The notes under the pieces were generated by a model. The model was not told the DNA's origin and did not search any database. It was given only the letters and a program-made list of their open reading frames with translations. Made by a program: the position numbers and the translations under genes. This document shows, piece after piece, positions 23,166 through 30,935 of a stretch of DNA of 64,000 nucleotides (positions are counted from its first letter, which is position 1; every line of letters begins with the position of its first letter). Source of the stretch: Actinomadura chibensis NBRC 106107 (GTDB lineage: Bacteria > Actinomycetota > Actinomycetes > Streptosporangiales > Streptosporangiaceae). The DNA lies in NCBI RefSeq assembly GCF_001552135.1, contig NZ_BCQP01000029.1:1-64000 (forward strand), written 5' to 3'.

Positions 23166-23907
23166 CTTGGGTCGGCACCGCGTCCTCGGGTCGGCCGGAC
23201 GCGGTGACGCCCATCGCGCGCTGGTACGCGGCGTCCAGCTCGCGTCCGCCGTCGACCGGGTCGGACGCCTGGCCGCGCAGCAGAACGTACCCGCGGTCGA
23301 GCCGGTCCCTGATCGCGCCGATGGACGGTTCGACGACGACCACGACGGTGCCCTCGTCGGCGAGGCGGCGGGCGGTGTCCATCAGCTCGGCGACGATCAG
23401 CGGGGCGAGGCCGGTGGACATCTCGTCCAGCAGCAGCGCCTTCGGCGACCCCATCAGCGCGCGGGACACGGCGAGCATCTGCTGCTCGCCGCCGCTCAGC
23501 ACCCCGGCGAGCGCGCGGGCGCGCTCCCGCAGGACGGGGAACCGGTCGAGCCCCGTCTCCACCTCGGCGGACGGGAGGCCGAGCGTGTCCGCCATGACCT
23601 GGAGGTTCTCCCGGACGGTCAGGCGCGGGAAGATCTGCCTGCCCTGTGGGACGAGCGCCAGCCCGCGTCCGGCGCGGCGCGCGGCGCTGAGCCCGGAGAT
23701 GTCCTCGCCGTCGAGCGTGATCCGCCCGGTCGCCGCGACCGACCCGTAGGCGGCGAGCATCAGGCTCGACTTCCCGGCCCCGTTCGGCCCGACGACGGCG
23801 CTGACCGCTCCCCCGCCGAACGTGAGCGAGGCGTCCGACACCGCCGTCGACTCCCCATACCGAACCGACACCCCGCTCAGCACCAACTCATGCGACAACG
23901 TTCTCAC
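23155..23907 (-). CDS. ABC transporter ATPase, LivF type
   Basis: This 250-residue nucleotide-binding subunit has Walker A VGPNGAGKSSL, Q-loop LVPQGRQIF, signature LSGGEQQML and Walker B ALLLDEMSTGL. The short LivF-type C-terminus distinguishes it from LivG. With the LivG-type gene upstream (20-base overlap) and two permeases it forms a branched-chain amino-acid-type importer. In a catabolic island such importers usually carry aromatic or aliphatic acids rather than amino acids. Confidence 0.92.
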   Translation of the reverse strand: MRTLSHELVLSGVSVRYGESTAVSDASLTFGGGAVSAVVGPNGAGKSSLMLAAYGSVAATGRITLDGEDISGLSAARRAGRGLALVPQGRQIFPRLTVRENLQVMADTLGLPSAEVETGLDRFPVLRERARALAGVLSGGEQQMLAVSRALMGSPKALLLDEMSTGLAPLIVAELMDTARRLADEGTVVVVVEPSIGAIRDRLDRGYVLLRGQASDPVDGGRELDAAYQRAMGVTASGRPEDAVPTQGGR

Positions 23908-24667
23908 CGCCGGTTCCGAAGTAGACGTCCTGCATTTCGGGGCTGGCCAGGCATTCGGCGGGGTCGCCGTCGAAGACGACCGTGCCGGAGCGCAGCAGCA
24001 TGATCCGGTCGACGAGGGACGCGACGATGTCCACGTTGTGGTCGACCAGGATGATCCCGCAGCCCTGCGCGCGGACGGCGCGGATCGCCGCCGAGATCGC
24101 CGCGATGCCGCCCGAGTCGGCGCCCGCGAACGGCTCGTCCAGCAGGAGGACGGACGGTTCCTGCGCGAGCGCCCGCGCGACCTCGACGAGCCGCTGCTCG
24201 CCGAGCGTGAGGTCGCCGCAGCGGCGGCGGAGGTCGCCGAGTTCGAGCGCGTCCGCGACGCGGTGCAGGGTCGCGTCGAAGCGCGCCCCCGACGGCCGGA
24301 ACGCGCCCGCGACCAGGCCCGCGACCAGCCCGCCGATCCCGGCGAGCTTCGGCGCGGCGGCCCCCAGCAGGACGTTCTCCCGCACGGTCAGGTCGAGCGC
24401 GAGGTGCGGGTGCTGGAACGTCCGGGCGAGCCCGGCGCGGGCCCGGCGGGACGGCGGGCCGGTCAGCCTCCGGCCCCGGATGGACAGCGACCCCCGGTCG
24501 GCGGGCTGCGCGCCGTCGAGCAGGTCGACCAGCGTCGTCTTCCCGGCACCGTTCGGGCCGATCAGGCCGAGCACCTCGCCCGCGGACAGGCGCAGCGACA
24601 CGCCGTCCAGCGCGCGGACGCCGCCGTAGCTCTTGCCGAGGCCCTCGCCCTCCAGCAGGACGGTCAT
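23888..24667 (-). CDS. ABC transporter ATPase, LivG type
   Basis: This 259-residue ATPase starts at MTVLLEGEGLGKSYGG, with Walker A IGPNGAGKTTL, the LivG-typical ARTFQHPHL after the first strand pair, signature LTLGEQRLVEVARAL and Walker B VLLLDEPFAG. The signature reads LTLGEQ rather than LSGGQ, as in several LivG proteins. The ATG overlaps the end of the LivM-type permease (ATGA). Confidence 0.92.
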   Translation of the reverse strand: MTVLLEGEGLGKSYGGVRALDGVSLRLSAGEVLGLIGPNGAGKTTLVDLLDGAQPADRGSLSIRGRRLTGPPSRRARAGLARTFQHPHLALDLTVRENVLLGAAAPKLAGIGGLVAGLVAGAFRPSGARFDATLHRVADALELGDLRRRCGDLTLGEQRLVEVARALAQEPSVLLLDEPFAGADSGGIAAISAAIRAVRAQGCGIILVDHNVDIVASLVDRIMLLRSGTVVFDGDPAECLASPEMQDVYFGTGGENVVA

Positions 24668-25668
24668 CGCCGTGCTCCTCTCGTGCGGGTCGCCGCGCCG
24701 CGCAGCCACCGCGCGCCCTGCCCGGCGTAGCCGAGGATGCCGCCGGGCGCGATCAGCAGCACGGCCAGCACCGCGACGCCGAAGATCAGCGACCCGGAGC
24801 GTTCGAAGATCTGCAGGTTGAAGGTCAGCTCGACGACCAGGACGGCGCCGAGCACCGCGCCCCACGCCGAGCCCTGCCCGCCGAGCAGCGGCATGAAGAT
24901 CGCCAGCATGACGAGGTGCAGGGTGAACGTGTCCGGGCCGATGGTCTGGTTGGCGGTGGTGAACAGGCCGCCGCCGAGGGACGCGATCGCCGCGCCCGCG
25001 CCGAGCACCGTCAGCCGCAGCGCCGGGACGCCGACCCCGGCCGCCTCCACGGCGGCGGGGACGTCCCGCGAACTCTGCAGCGCCACGCCGAACGGCGACC
25101 GGCGGACCCGGTCGACGGCGACGCCGACGATCCACACGATGAGCAGGGTCAGCGCGATGAACGTCTGCCGGTCCAGCTCGCTGCCGAAGACCGTGAGCGG
25201 CCGGATCGAGCCGATGCCGACCGCGCCGCCGGTGATGTCCTTGGCGTCCAGCAGGAAACTCTGGAAGGCCATGCCGAACAGCAGCGTCACCGCCGCCAGG
25301 TAGAACCCGGACAGCCGCCGCGTCGCGAACCCCAGCACCACCGCCAGCGCGGCGGACGCGAGCGCGCCGAGCAGGTACGCGACGGGCAGCGGCCAGCCGG
25401 TCTTGGTCGCGACGAGCCCGACCGAGTACCCGCCGATCGCGACGTAGGCGCTGTAGGCGAGGGACAGCGCGCCCGCCAGGTTGAACGGCATGTACATGCC
25501 GAGCGCGAGCAGCGCGTAGGTCGCGCCGAGCAGCGCCAGGTCCTGCCGGAACAGGTCCGCGCCCGCCCAGCCGATCACGGCGAGGGTGAGGACGAGCGTC
25601 CCGAGGATCCGCGCCGACTCCGCCGACCGGACCGACCCGACGGCTCTCCGCAAGGGCAGCGCACTCAT
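24664..25668 (-). CDS. ABC transporter permease, LivM type
   Basis: This 334-residue membrane protein has about nine helices. The LivM landmark is GFATRRLSGFYLAAVTLLFGMAF, followed by a region with DAKDITGGAVGIGSI. The real start is MSALPLRRAVG at 25668, with AGGAGG upstream. The frame stays open through the upstream repeat array, but that part is not permease sequence. Its ATG overlaps the stop (TGA) of the repeat-encoded frame described at 25665-25886. Confidence 0.92.
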   Translation of the reverse strand: MSALPLRRAVGSVRSAESARILGTLVLTLAVIGWAGADLFRQDLALLGATYALLALGMYMPFNLAGALSLAYSAYVAIGGYSVGLVATKTGWPLPVAYLLGALASAALAVVLGFATRRLSGFYLAAVTLLFGMAFQSFLLDAKDITGGAVGIGSIRPLTVFGSELDRQTFIALTLLIVWIVGVAVDRVRRSPFGVALQSSRDVPAAVEAAGVGVPALRLTVLGAGAAIASLGGGLFTTANQTIGPDTFTLHLVMLAIFMPLLGGQGSAWGAVLGAVLVVELTFNLQIFERSGSLIFGVAVLAVLLIAPGGILGYAGQGARWLRGAATRTRGARR

Positions 25669-25886
25669 ACGTACTCCTCCTGTGGGGGGACGACCCCCCA
25701 CGCCCCCCGGATCGCTGCGCTCATACGCTGCTCCTGTGGGGGGACGACCCCCCACGCCCCCCGGATCGCTGCGCTCATACGCTGCTCCTGTGGGGGGACG
25801 ACCCCCCACGCCCCCCGGATCGCTGCGCTCATACGCTGCTCCTGTGGGGGGACGACCCCCCACGCCCCCCGGATCGCTGCGCTCAT
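25665..25886 (-). CDS. Possible 73-residue repeat peptide between the two permease genes
   Basis: The four-copy 54-bp repeat is an open frame of three MSAAIRGAWGVVPPQEQR units followed by a last unit ending QEEYV and a TGA stop. Its ATG (25884-25886) overlaps the stop of the upstream permease gene as ATGA. Its stop overlaps the ATG of the downstream permease gene, again as ATGA. Each unit carries AGGAG six bases before the next internal ATG. It is therefore perfectly placed to be translated as a coupled link. Whether the peptide has any role, or only keeps ribosomes moving across the array, is unknown. Confidence 0.4.
   Translation of the reverse strand: MSAAIRGAWGVVPPQEQRMSAAIRGAWGVVPPQEQRMSAAIRGAWGVVPPQEQRMSAAIRGAWGVVPPQEEYV
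25668..25886. repeat. Four tandem copies of a 54-bp repeat with internal hairpin
   Basis: The period is exactly 54 bases (units begin at 25886, 25832, 25778 and 25724 on the minus strand). The first three copies look identical; the fourth changes only at its downstream end. Each unit holds a perfect hairpin GTGGGGGG-ACGA-CCCCCCAC (for example 25682-25701), a ribosome-site-like AGGAG, and ATGAGC. The array separates the LivH-type from the LivM-type gene, which in most such operons abut. Confidence 0.95.
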
Positions 25887-26755
25887 ACCCGGACCCTCCT
25901 CACGAACAGGCCGCTGGGACGCAGCGCGAAGAACAGGATCGCGACGGCGAGGACGGCGTAGTCGAGCGACGCGCTGCCGAGGTAGTACGGGACGAGCGTC
26001 TGCGCCAGCGCGAGCAGCAGTCCGCCCGCGAGCGGCGCCCACACCGAGCCCGTCCCGCCGATGACGAGGGCGAGGAACCCGGACAGCGCCCACCCGAACC
26101 CGGACTGGAAGCTCACCCCGGCCTTGGCCGAGAAGAGCTGCCCGGCGAGCCCGACGACCAGCCCGGCCAGCGCGAACGCGACCAGGCGCACCCGTCCGAC
26201 CGGCATGCCGAGCGTGCGGGCCGCGTCCCGGTTGGACCCGACCGCGCGCAGGATCCGCCCATACTTGGACTTCCGCATCCACAGCCACACGCCGGTGAAG
26301 GACACGACGGTCGCGGCGACGAGCACGATCGTCTGGCCGTCCACGGTGACGAAGCCGAGGTCGAGGGACGTGCCGGGCAGCCACGACCGGCCCGGCATGA
26401 GCTGCCGTCCGAACAGCGTCCCGGCGAGCTGCTCGACCGCGAACAGCACCGCGACGACCGCGATGAGGGACGGCAGCTCGCCGCCGCCCGTCCGCGCGTC
26501 GATCGGCCGGACCAGCGCGACCTCGGTGACGACCGCGAGCACCGCGGCGATCGCGATGCCGAGGACGGCGGCGAGGCCGAGCGGCCAGCCCTGCTTCGCC
26601 ATCAGCCACGACGCGGTGAGTCCGGAGAACATCGCGAACGGGCCGAGGGCGAAGTTGAAGAAATCCGCTCCTTCGAGGACGAGGTAGTAGCCGAGGGCCA
26701 CCAGTCCGAAGAAGCACCCGATCTGGACGACCGAGACCCACAGTTGCGCTGACAT
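25883..26755 (-). CDS. ABC transporter permease, LivH type
   Basis: This 290-residue protein has eight or more hydrophobic helices. The LivH signature is LGYYLVLEGADFFNFALGPFAM with the YGRILRAVGSNRDAARTLGM loop that contacts the ATPase. ATG at 26755 is preferred over the GTG directly before it because AAGGAG is better spaced. It is the first gene of the importer operon, divergent from the acyl-CoA ligase. Confidence 0.9.
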   Translation of the reverse strand: MSAQLWVSVVQIGCFFGLVALGYYLVLEGADFFNFALGPFAMFSGLTASWLMAKQGWPLGLAAVLGIAIAAVLAVVTEVALVRPIDARTGGGELPSLIAVVAVLFAVEQLAGTLFGRQLMPGRSWLPGTSLDLGFVTVDGQTIVLVAATVVSFTGVWLWMRKSKYGRILRAVGSNRDAARTLGMPVGRVRLVAFALAGLVVGLAGQLFSAKAGVSFQSGFGWALSGFLALVIGGTGSVWAPLAGGLLLALAQTLVPYYLGSASLDYAVLAVAILFFALRPSGLFVRRVRV

Positions 26756-26782
26756 CACGCTCCTTCTGCCTGCGTCTGTGGG

Positions 26783-26805
26783 ATCTTATGTTTAAAAGAA
26801 AGCCA
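26783..26805. promoter_or_regulatory. A+T-rich motif shared by two promoters of the catabolic island (copy 1)
   Basis: ATCTTAT-GTTT-AAAAGAAAGCCA lies directly before the acyl-CoA ligase ATG. Except for the 4-base GTTT insertion it is identical to 37848-37866. A TATGTT hexamer here could be a -10, which would leave a very short leader. It is a candidate operator for one of the FCD regulators. Confidence 0.55.
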
Positions 26806-28457
26806 TGACAATGCTAACTTCGGGGCAGCTTGCGAAACCGCGGGAGGCAGCTTTGACCAGTCCGTTCGACGAGGCGACCGTGGCGGAGTACCGGGCGGCC
26901 GGCTGGTGGGGATCGGAGACCGTGGCCGACCACGTCCGGCGGCACGCGGCGGAGCGCCCCGGCGGCGCCGCCTACGTGACGCCCGGCGAGACCCTCACCT
27001 GGACGCAGTACGACGACCACTCGACCCGGCTCGCCCGGCACCTCGCCGCGCTCGGCCTCGCGCCCGGCGAGCGCGTGGCGACCCAGCTCCCGGACGGCCC
27101 GGCCTGGCACGTCGCGGCCGTCGCGGCGGAGAAGGCGGGGCTGGTGCTGGTCGGCGTCGGCGCGCGGGCGGGCCGCCGCGAGCTGCGCCACCTGCTCGGA
27201 CGCACCGGCTCACGCGCCCTGATCACCCTCGCCGAGCACCGCGGCGCGCCGTCCGCCGCGCTGGTGGACGAGCTGCGCGCGGACGGCCTCGACCTCGCCC
27301 ACCACGTGGTCGTCGACCGGCTGGGCGTCCCCGCCGACCCGCGCGAGGCCGACATCGCGGGGCGCGCCCTCGGCCCGGACGACCTCTCCATGCTGAACTC
27401 GACGTCCGGGACGACCGGGCTGCCGAAGTGCGTGTCCCACACGCAGAACCGCTGGTTCTACTTCCACGAGCTGGCCTGCCGCTCCGGCGAGCTGAACGAG
27501 TCGGACGTGTTCATGGGCGCGGTGCCGTCCCCGTTCGGGTTCGGGCTGTGGACGGCGCACTTCTCCCCCGCCGCGCTCGGCGTCCCGACCGTCGTCATGG
27601 AGCGGTTCGACGCGCACCTGGCGCTCGACCTCGTCGAACGGCACCGGGTGACCGTCCTGCACTGCGTCAGCACGCAGTTCATCATGATGCTGAACGCGCA
27701 GGCGGAGCGGCCGCGCGACCTGTCGTCGCTGCGCTGCATGTTCACCGGCGGGGAGGCCGTCCCGTACGAGCGGGCGGCGGCGTTCGAGGACGCGACCGGC
27801 GCGAAGGTGCTCCAGTTCTACGGCTCGAACGAGACGGGCGCGCTCAGCTACACCGGACTCCACGACACCCGCGAGCACCGCCTCCGCACCGCCGGACGGA
27901 TCATCCCCGAGATGGAGGTGCGGCTGTTCGACCCGTCCGACGGCACGGACATCACGGGCTCGGGGCGGCCCGGCCAGCCCGGCTGCAAGGGCCCGGCCAC
28001 CTGCCCCGGCTACTACGACGACCCGGCCGCGAACCGCGAGCTGTTCACCCCGGACGGCTGGATGCTCATGGCCGACATCGTCGAGATCGACGACGACGGC
28101 TACCTCCGCGTCGTCGGACGCCTCAGCGACCTCATCATCCGCGGCGGCAAGAACATCAGCGCCGCCGCCGTCGAGGAGGAGGTCGCGACGCACCCGGCGG
28201 TCGCGCTCGCCGCCGCCGTCGCCATGCCGGACGAGGTGTTCGGCGAGCGCGTCTGCGTCTACGCCGAACTGCGTCCCGGGACGAAGCTCACCCTCGAAGA
28301 CCTCACCGCGCACCTGGCCGAGCGCGGCGTGTCCCGCGAATGGCACCCCGAACGGCTGATCGTCCTGGACGCGCTGCCCCGCTCGTCCGGCGGCAAGGTG
28401 GCCAAGGGCGACCTGCGCGCGGACATCCGCCGCCGCGTCGCGGAGGTCACGGGGTGA
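26805..28457 (+). CDS. AMP-dependent acyl-CoA ligase
   Basis: This 550-residue ANL-superfamily enzyme should activate a carboxylic acid via acyl-AMP to the CoA thioester. The P-loop STSGTTGLPK is at 199-208, motif A5 is YGSNETGALSYTG, and the A7/A8 region reads WMLMADIVEIDDDGYLRVVGR with IIRGGKNISAAAVEEE. The usual TGD is replaced by MAD in A7. The C-terminal lysine is in RSSGGKVAKGDLR. It is closest in style to cyclohexanecarboxylate or aryl-CoA ligases; the substrate is not readable. It is divergent from the importer operon across about 49 bases and convergent with the thioesterase gene (11-base overlap). Confidence 0.88.
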   Translation: MTMLTSGQLAKPREAALTSPFDEATVAEYRAAGWWGSETVADHVRRHAAERPGGAAYVTPGETLTWTQYDDHSTRLARHLAALGLAPGERVATQLPDGPAWHVAAVAAEKAGLVLVGVGARAGRRELRHLLGRTGSRALITLAEHRGAPSAALVDELRADGLDLAHHVVVDRLGVPADPREADIAGRALGPDDLSMLNSTSGTTGLPKCVSHTQNRWFYFHELACRSGELNESDVFMGAVPSPFGFGLWTAHFSPAALGVPTVVMERFDAHLALDLVERHRVTVLHCVSTQFIMMLNAQAERPRDLSSLRCMFTGGEAVPYERAAAFEDATGAKVLQFYGSNETGALSYTGLHDTREHRLRTAGRIIPEMEVRLFDPSDGTDITGSGRPGQPGCKGPATCPGYYDDPAANRELFTPDGWMLMADIVEIDDDGYLRVVGRLSDLIIRGGKNISAAAVEEEVATHPAVALAAAVAMPDEVFGERVCVYAELRPGTKLTLEDLTAHLAERGVSREWHPERLIVLDALPRSSGGKVAKGDLRADIRRRVAEVTG

Positions 28458-28890
28458 AGGCGGCGGCGCCGCCGTCCAGGAGGAGGCTTCGGATCGCGTC
28501 GGGGACGCGGACGGCCTTGTCCGGCGCGTCCGGGTCGACGCAGACGAGGGTGAGGACGGCGGTCGCCGCGCGGTCGCCGTCCCCGGTGACGAAGTCGCCG
28601 CGCATGGTGAACGAGGTGCGGCCGACCCGGTCGGCGTACAACCGGCACTCGACCTGGTCGAACAGCGTGATCGTCTTCTCGTACTCGGCGCTCGCCGCGC
28701 GCGTCACGACCGCGACGCCGAGCCGCTCCGGGAGATGGTCGAACCGCAGCCCGCGCAGGAACCACCACTCGGTGTGGGTGCGCTCCATCCAGCGCTGGTA
28801 GTTGGCGTAGTAGACGATCCCGGCGGGGTCGCAGTCGCCGTAGGACAGGCGGAAGGTCACGCGGTGCAGCGGCTCGTCCGGCACATTCAC
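28447..28890 (-). CDS. Hotdog-fold acyl-CoA thioesterase (YbgC / 4-hydroxybenzoyl-CoA type)
   Basis: This 147-residue hotdog protein has the 4-hydroxybenzoyl-CoA thioesterase motif YGDCDPAGIVYYANYQRWMER with the catalytic aspartate. It hydrolyses acyl- or aroyl-CoA esters in the cytoplasm. Placed between the CoA ligase and the second FCD regulator, it could rescue CoA from a dead-end thioester or act in the pathway. The start MNVPDEPLHRV is divergent from the FCD gene at 28970. Confidence 0.88.
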   Translation of the reverse strand: MNVPDEPLHRVTFRLSYGDCDPAGIVYYANYQRWMERTHTEWWFLRGLRFDHLPERLGVAVVTRAASAEYEKTITLFDQVECRLYADRVGRTSFTMRGDFVTGDGDRAATAVLTLVCVDPDAPDKAVRVPDAIRSLLLDGGAAAFTP

Positions 28891-28902
28891 TCCCTTTGCA
28901 GA

Positions 28903-28923
28903 TGCTAAGATTTAGATGTTAAG
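28903..28923. promoter_or_regulatory. A+T-rich island in thioesterase / FCD regulator divergent promoter
   Basis: GATGCTAAGATTTAGATGTTAAG stands out in very G+C-rich surroundings and contains CTAAGATTTAG, an imperfect palindrome. It lies between two divergent starts (28890 and 28970) and is a likely promoter/operator. Confidence 0.45.
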
Positions 28924-28969
28924 GGGCGTCGGCCCTTCTGGCTCATGACAGCGTCCGGGCGGAGGTTCG

Positions 28970-29704
28970 GTGGAGGGAACGCGCCAGGCGCGCATTCGCC
29001 AGCCGCGCCTCGCCGACATGGTCGCCTCCGTCCTGCGCGAGCGGATCGTGAGCGGCGAGCTGGCCGACGGCGCGCTGATCGGCCCGCAGGACGACCTGCT
29101 CGCCGAGTTCGGCGTCAGCAAGCCGTCCATGCGGGAGGCGCTGCGGATCCTGGAGTCCGAGGGGCTCATCACCGTGCTGCGCGGCAACAAGGGCGGCGCG
29201 GTCGTGCACGTCCCGCGCACCGAGACGGCGGCGCAGGCGATCGACCTCGTCCTGCGGACGCGGCAGTCCGCGCCCGGCGACATCGCGGTCGCGCTGGTGC
29301 GGCTCGAACCGGTGTGCGCGGGGCTCTGCGCGGAGCGCCCGGACCGGGCGACGAGCGTCGTCCCGGCGCTGGAGGCGGCGCAGCGCGACGTGGAGGACAA
29401 CCTCGACGACCTGCTCGGCTTCGTCCGGGCCGCGCGCGACTTCCACGCCCAGCTCGTGTTCGGCTGCGGCAACGCCGCGATGTCGGTCGCGGTCGGCGCG
29501 CTCGAACGGCTCTGGACCGCCGCCGAGGAGCAGTGGGCCCGCGACACCGCCGCCCGCGGCGACTTCCCCGGCCTCGACCAGCGCTCGGACGGCGTCCGCG
29601 CGCACCACCGGCTGATCAAGCTGATCGCGGCGGGCGACGCCGCGGGCGCGGAACGCGCCGCGCGGCGCCACCTCACCGCCGCCCAGTGCCACGTCCTGGA
29701 CTGA
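28970..29704 (+). CDS. GntR-family regulator, FCD subfamily (second copy)
   Basis: This 244-residue protein starts at GTG with GGAGG upstream. The winged helix contains IRQPRLADMVASVLRERIVS, then AEFGVSKPSMREALRILESE, and a C-terminal FCD domain follows. It is a near sister of the regulator at 22302-23165 (shared LLxEFGVSK..REALRILE.EGLITV.RGN.GG). Its tail ends 10 bases before the P450 gene tail. It probably senses a pathway acid and represses the island. Confidence 0.9.
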   Translation: MEGTRQARIRQPRLADMVASVLRERIVSGELADGALIGPQDDLLAEFGVSKPSMREALRILESEGLITVLRGNKGGAVVHVPRTETAAQAIDLVLRTRQSAPGDIAVALVRLEPVCAGLCAERPDRATSVVPALEAAQRDVEDNLDDLLGFVRAARDFHAQLVFGCGNAAMSVAVGALERLWTAAEEQWARDTAARGDFPGLDQRSDGVRAHHRLIKLIAAGDAAGAERAARRHLTAAQCHVLD

Positions 29705-29714
29705 CCCCGCCCGG

Positions 29715-30935
29715 CTAGGCCGACCAGGCGATGGGCAGCTCGGACGGGCCCCACATCATGAACGAGTCGACGCGGGTCGGCTCGCCGTCCAGGCGCAGGC
29801 CCGGCAGCCGCTCGCCGAGCAGCCGCAGCGAGATCCGCGCCTCCAGCCGGGCGAGGGCCGCGCCCGGGCACAGGTACTGGCCGACGCCGAACGACAGGTG
29901 GCGGCGGCGCAGGTCGGCGAGGTCGCGGTCCAGCCTGAACGTGTCGGGGTCGTCCCATGCCTCCGGGTCCCGGTTCGCGGACGCGTACAGGCCGTGCGCC
30001 TTCGACCCCGCCGGGATCTCGACGCCGTGCATGACGACCGGACGGGTGTTCGTCCGGAACAGCCCGAGGACGGGCGGGTCGTAGCGGAGGCTCTCCTCCA
30101 CCGCCGCGTCCACCAGCTCCGGACGCGTCCGGACGTCGTCCCACAGCCCGAGGTCGAGCAGCCGCCACACCGCGTTCGCGATCAGCGAGGTGGTGGTCTC
30201 GTTGCCGCCGACCAGCAGCAGCAGGATCAGCGGCAGCAGCTCCTCGGTCGTGAACGGGCGGCCGTCGTGCTCGGCGGTGAGCAGCGCGGTCAGCAGGTCG
30301 TCCGGGAGGGCGTCCGGCCCGGACGAGCCGAGCACCGCGCGCCGCTCCGCCAGCACCTCGGCGAAGTAGCCGTCGATCTTGGCGCGGGCCGCGCCCTGCA
30401 CCGCCGGGTCGGCCGCGTTCTGCCCGGCCATGAACTGGTCGGACCACTCCTTGAACTCGTCCACCCCGGACGCGGGCACGCCGAGGATCTTCGCGATCAC
30501 GAGCACCGGCAGCGGCACCGCGTACGCCGCGCACAGGTCGGCGCGCCCGGCGGCGGCGAAGCCGTCGATCAGGTCGGCCGCCGTCGCGGTGATCCAGTCC
30601 TCCAGCGCGGCGGTGCGGCGGGCGGTGAACGCCGCCGTCACGAGCCGCCGGTAGACGGTGTGCTCCGGCGGGTCGGACCGCAGCCCGCCCTCCTTCGTGA
30701 AGATCGGCCCCTGCCCCCACTCAGACGACCACAGGCCGACGTCGCCGAACATCCCGGCGACGTCGGCGTGGCGCGACAGCGTGTAGAAGCCGTTCTCGCC
30801 GAACCCGGCGTGGTGGTGCACGGGGCACCGCTCGCGCAGGGCGCGGTGCGCGGCGGCCGGGTCCTCCAGCACCTCCGCCGCGAACGGGTCGTACTCGCCG
30901 CCGGGTTCGCCCCCGGCGGCGCGCATGACCGTCAT
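29715..30935 (-). CDS. Cytochrome P450 (last gene of the catabolic operon)
   Basis: This 406-residue soluble bacterial P450 has the I-helix LLVGGNETTTSLIANA, the ExxR EESLRYDPP and heme-binding FGVGQYLCPGAAL with Cys356. It needs ferredoxin partners, which are not encoded nearby. Its ATG overlaps the amidohydrolase stop by one base (TGATG). The frame runs open far upstream, but only this start is coupled and gives normal P450 length. It likely hydroxylates or demethylates the imported compound. Confidence 0.92.
   Translation of the reverse strand: MTVMRAAGGEPGGEYDPFAAEVLEDPAAAHRALRERCPVHHHAGFGENGFYTLSRHADVAGMFGDVGLWSSEWGQGPIFTKEGGLRSDPPEHTVYRRLVTAAFTARRTAALEDWITATAADLIDGFAAAGRADLCAAYAVPLPVLVIAKILGVPASGVDEFKEWSDQFMAGQNAADPAVQGAARAKIDGYFAEVLAERRAVLGSSGPDALPDDLLTALLTAEHDGRPFTTEELLPLILLLLVGGNETTTSLIANAVWRLLDLGLWDDVRTRPELVDAAVEESLRYDPPVLGLFRTNTRPVVMHGVEIPAGSKAHGLYASANRDPEAWDDPDTFRLDRDLADLRRRHLSFGVGQYLCPGAALARLEARISLRLLGERLPGLRLDGEPTRVDSFMMWGPSELPIAWSA

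Noticed and set aside
25668..25886. CRISPR array
   Set aside because: The 54-bp units are directly adjacent with no unique spacers, and no cas genes are nearby.
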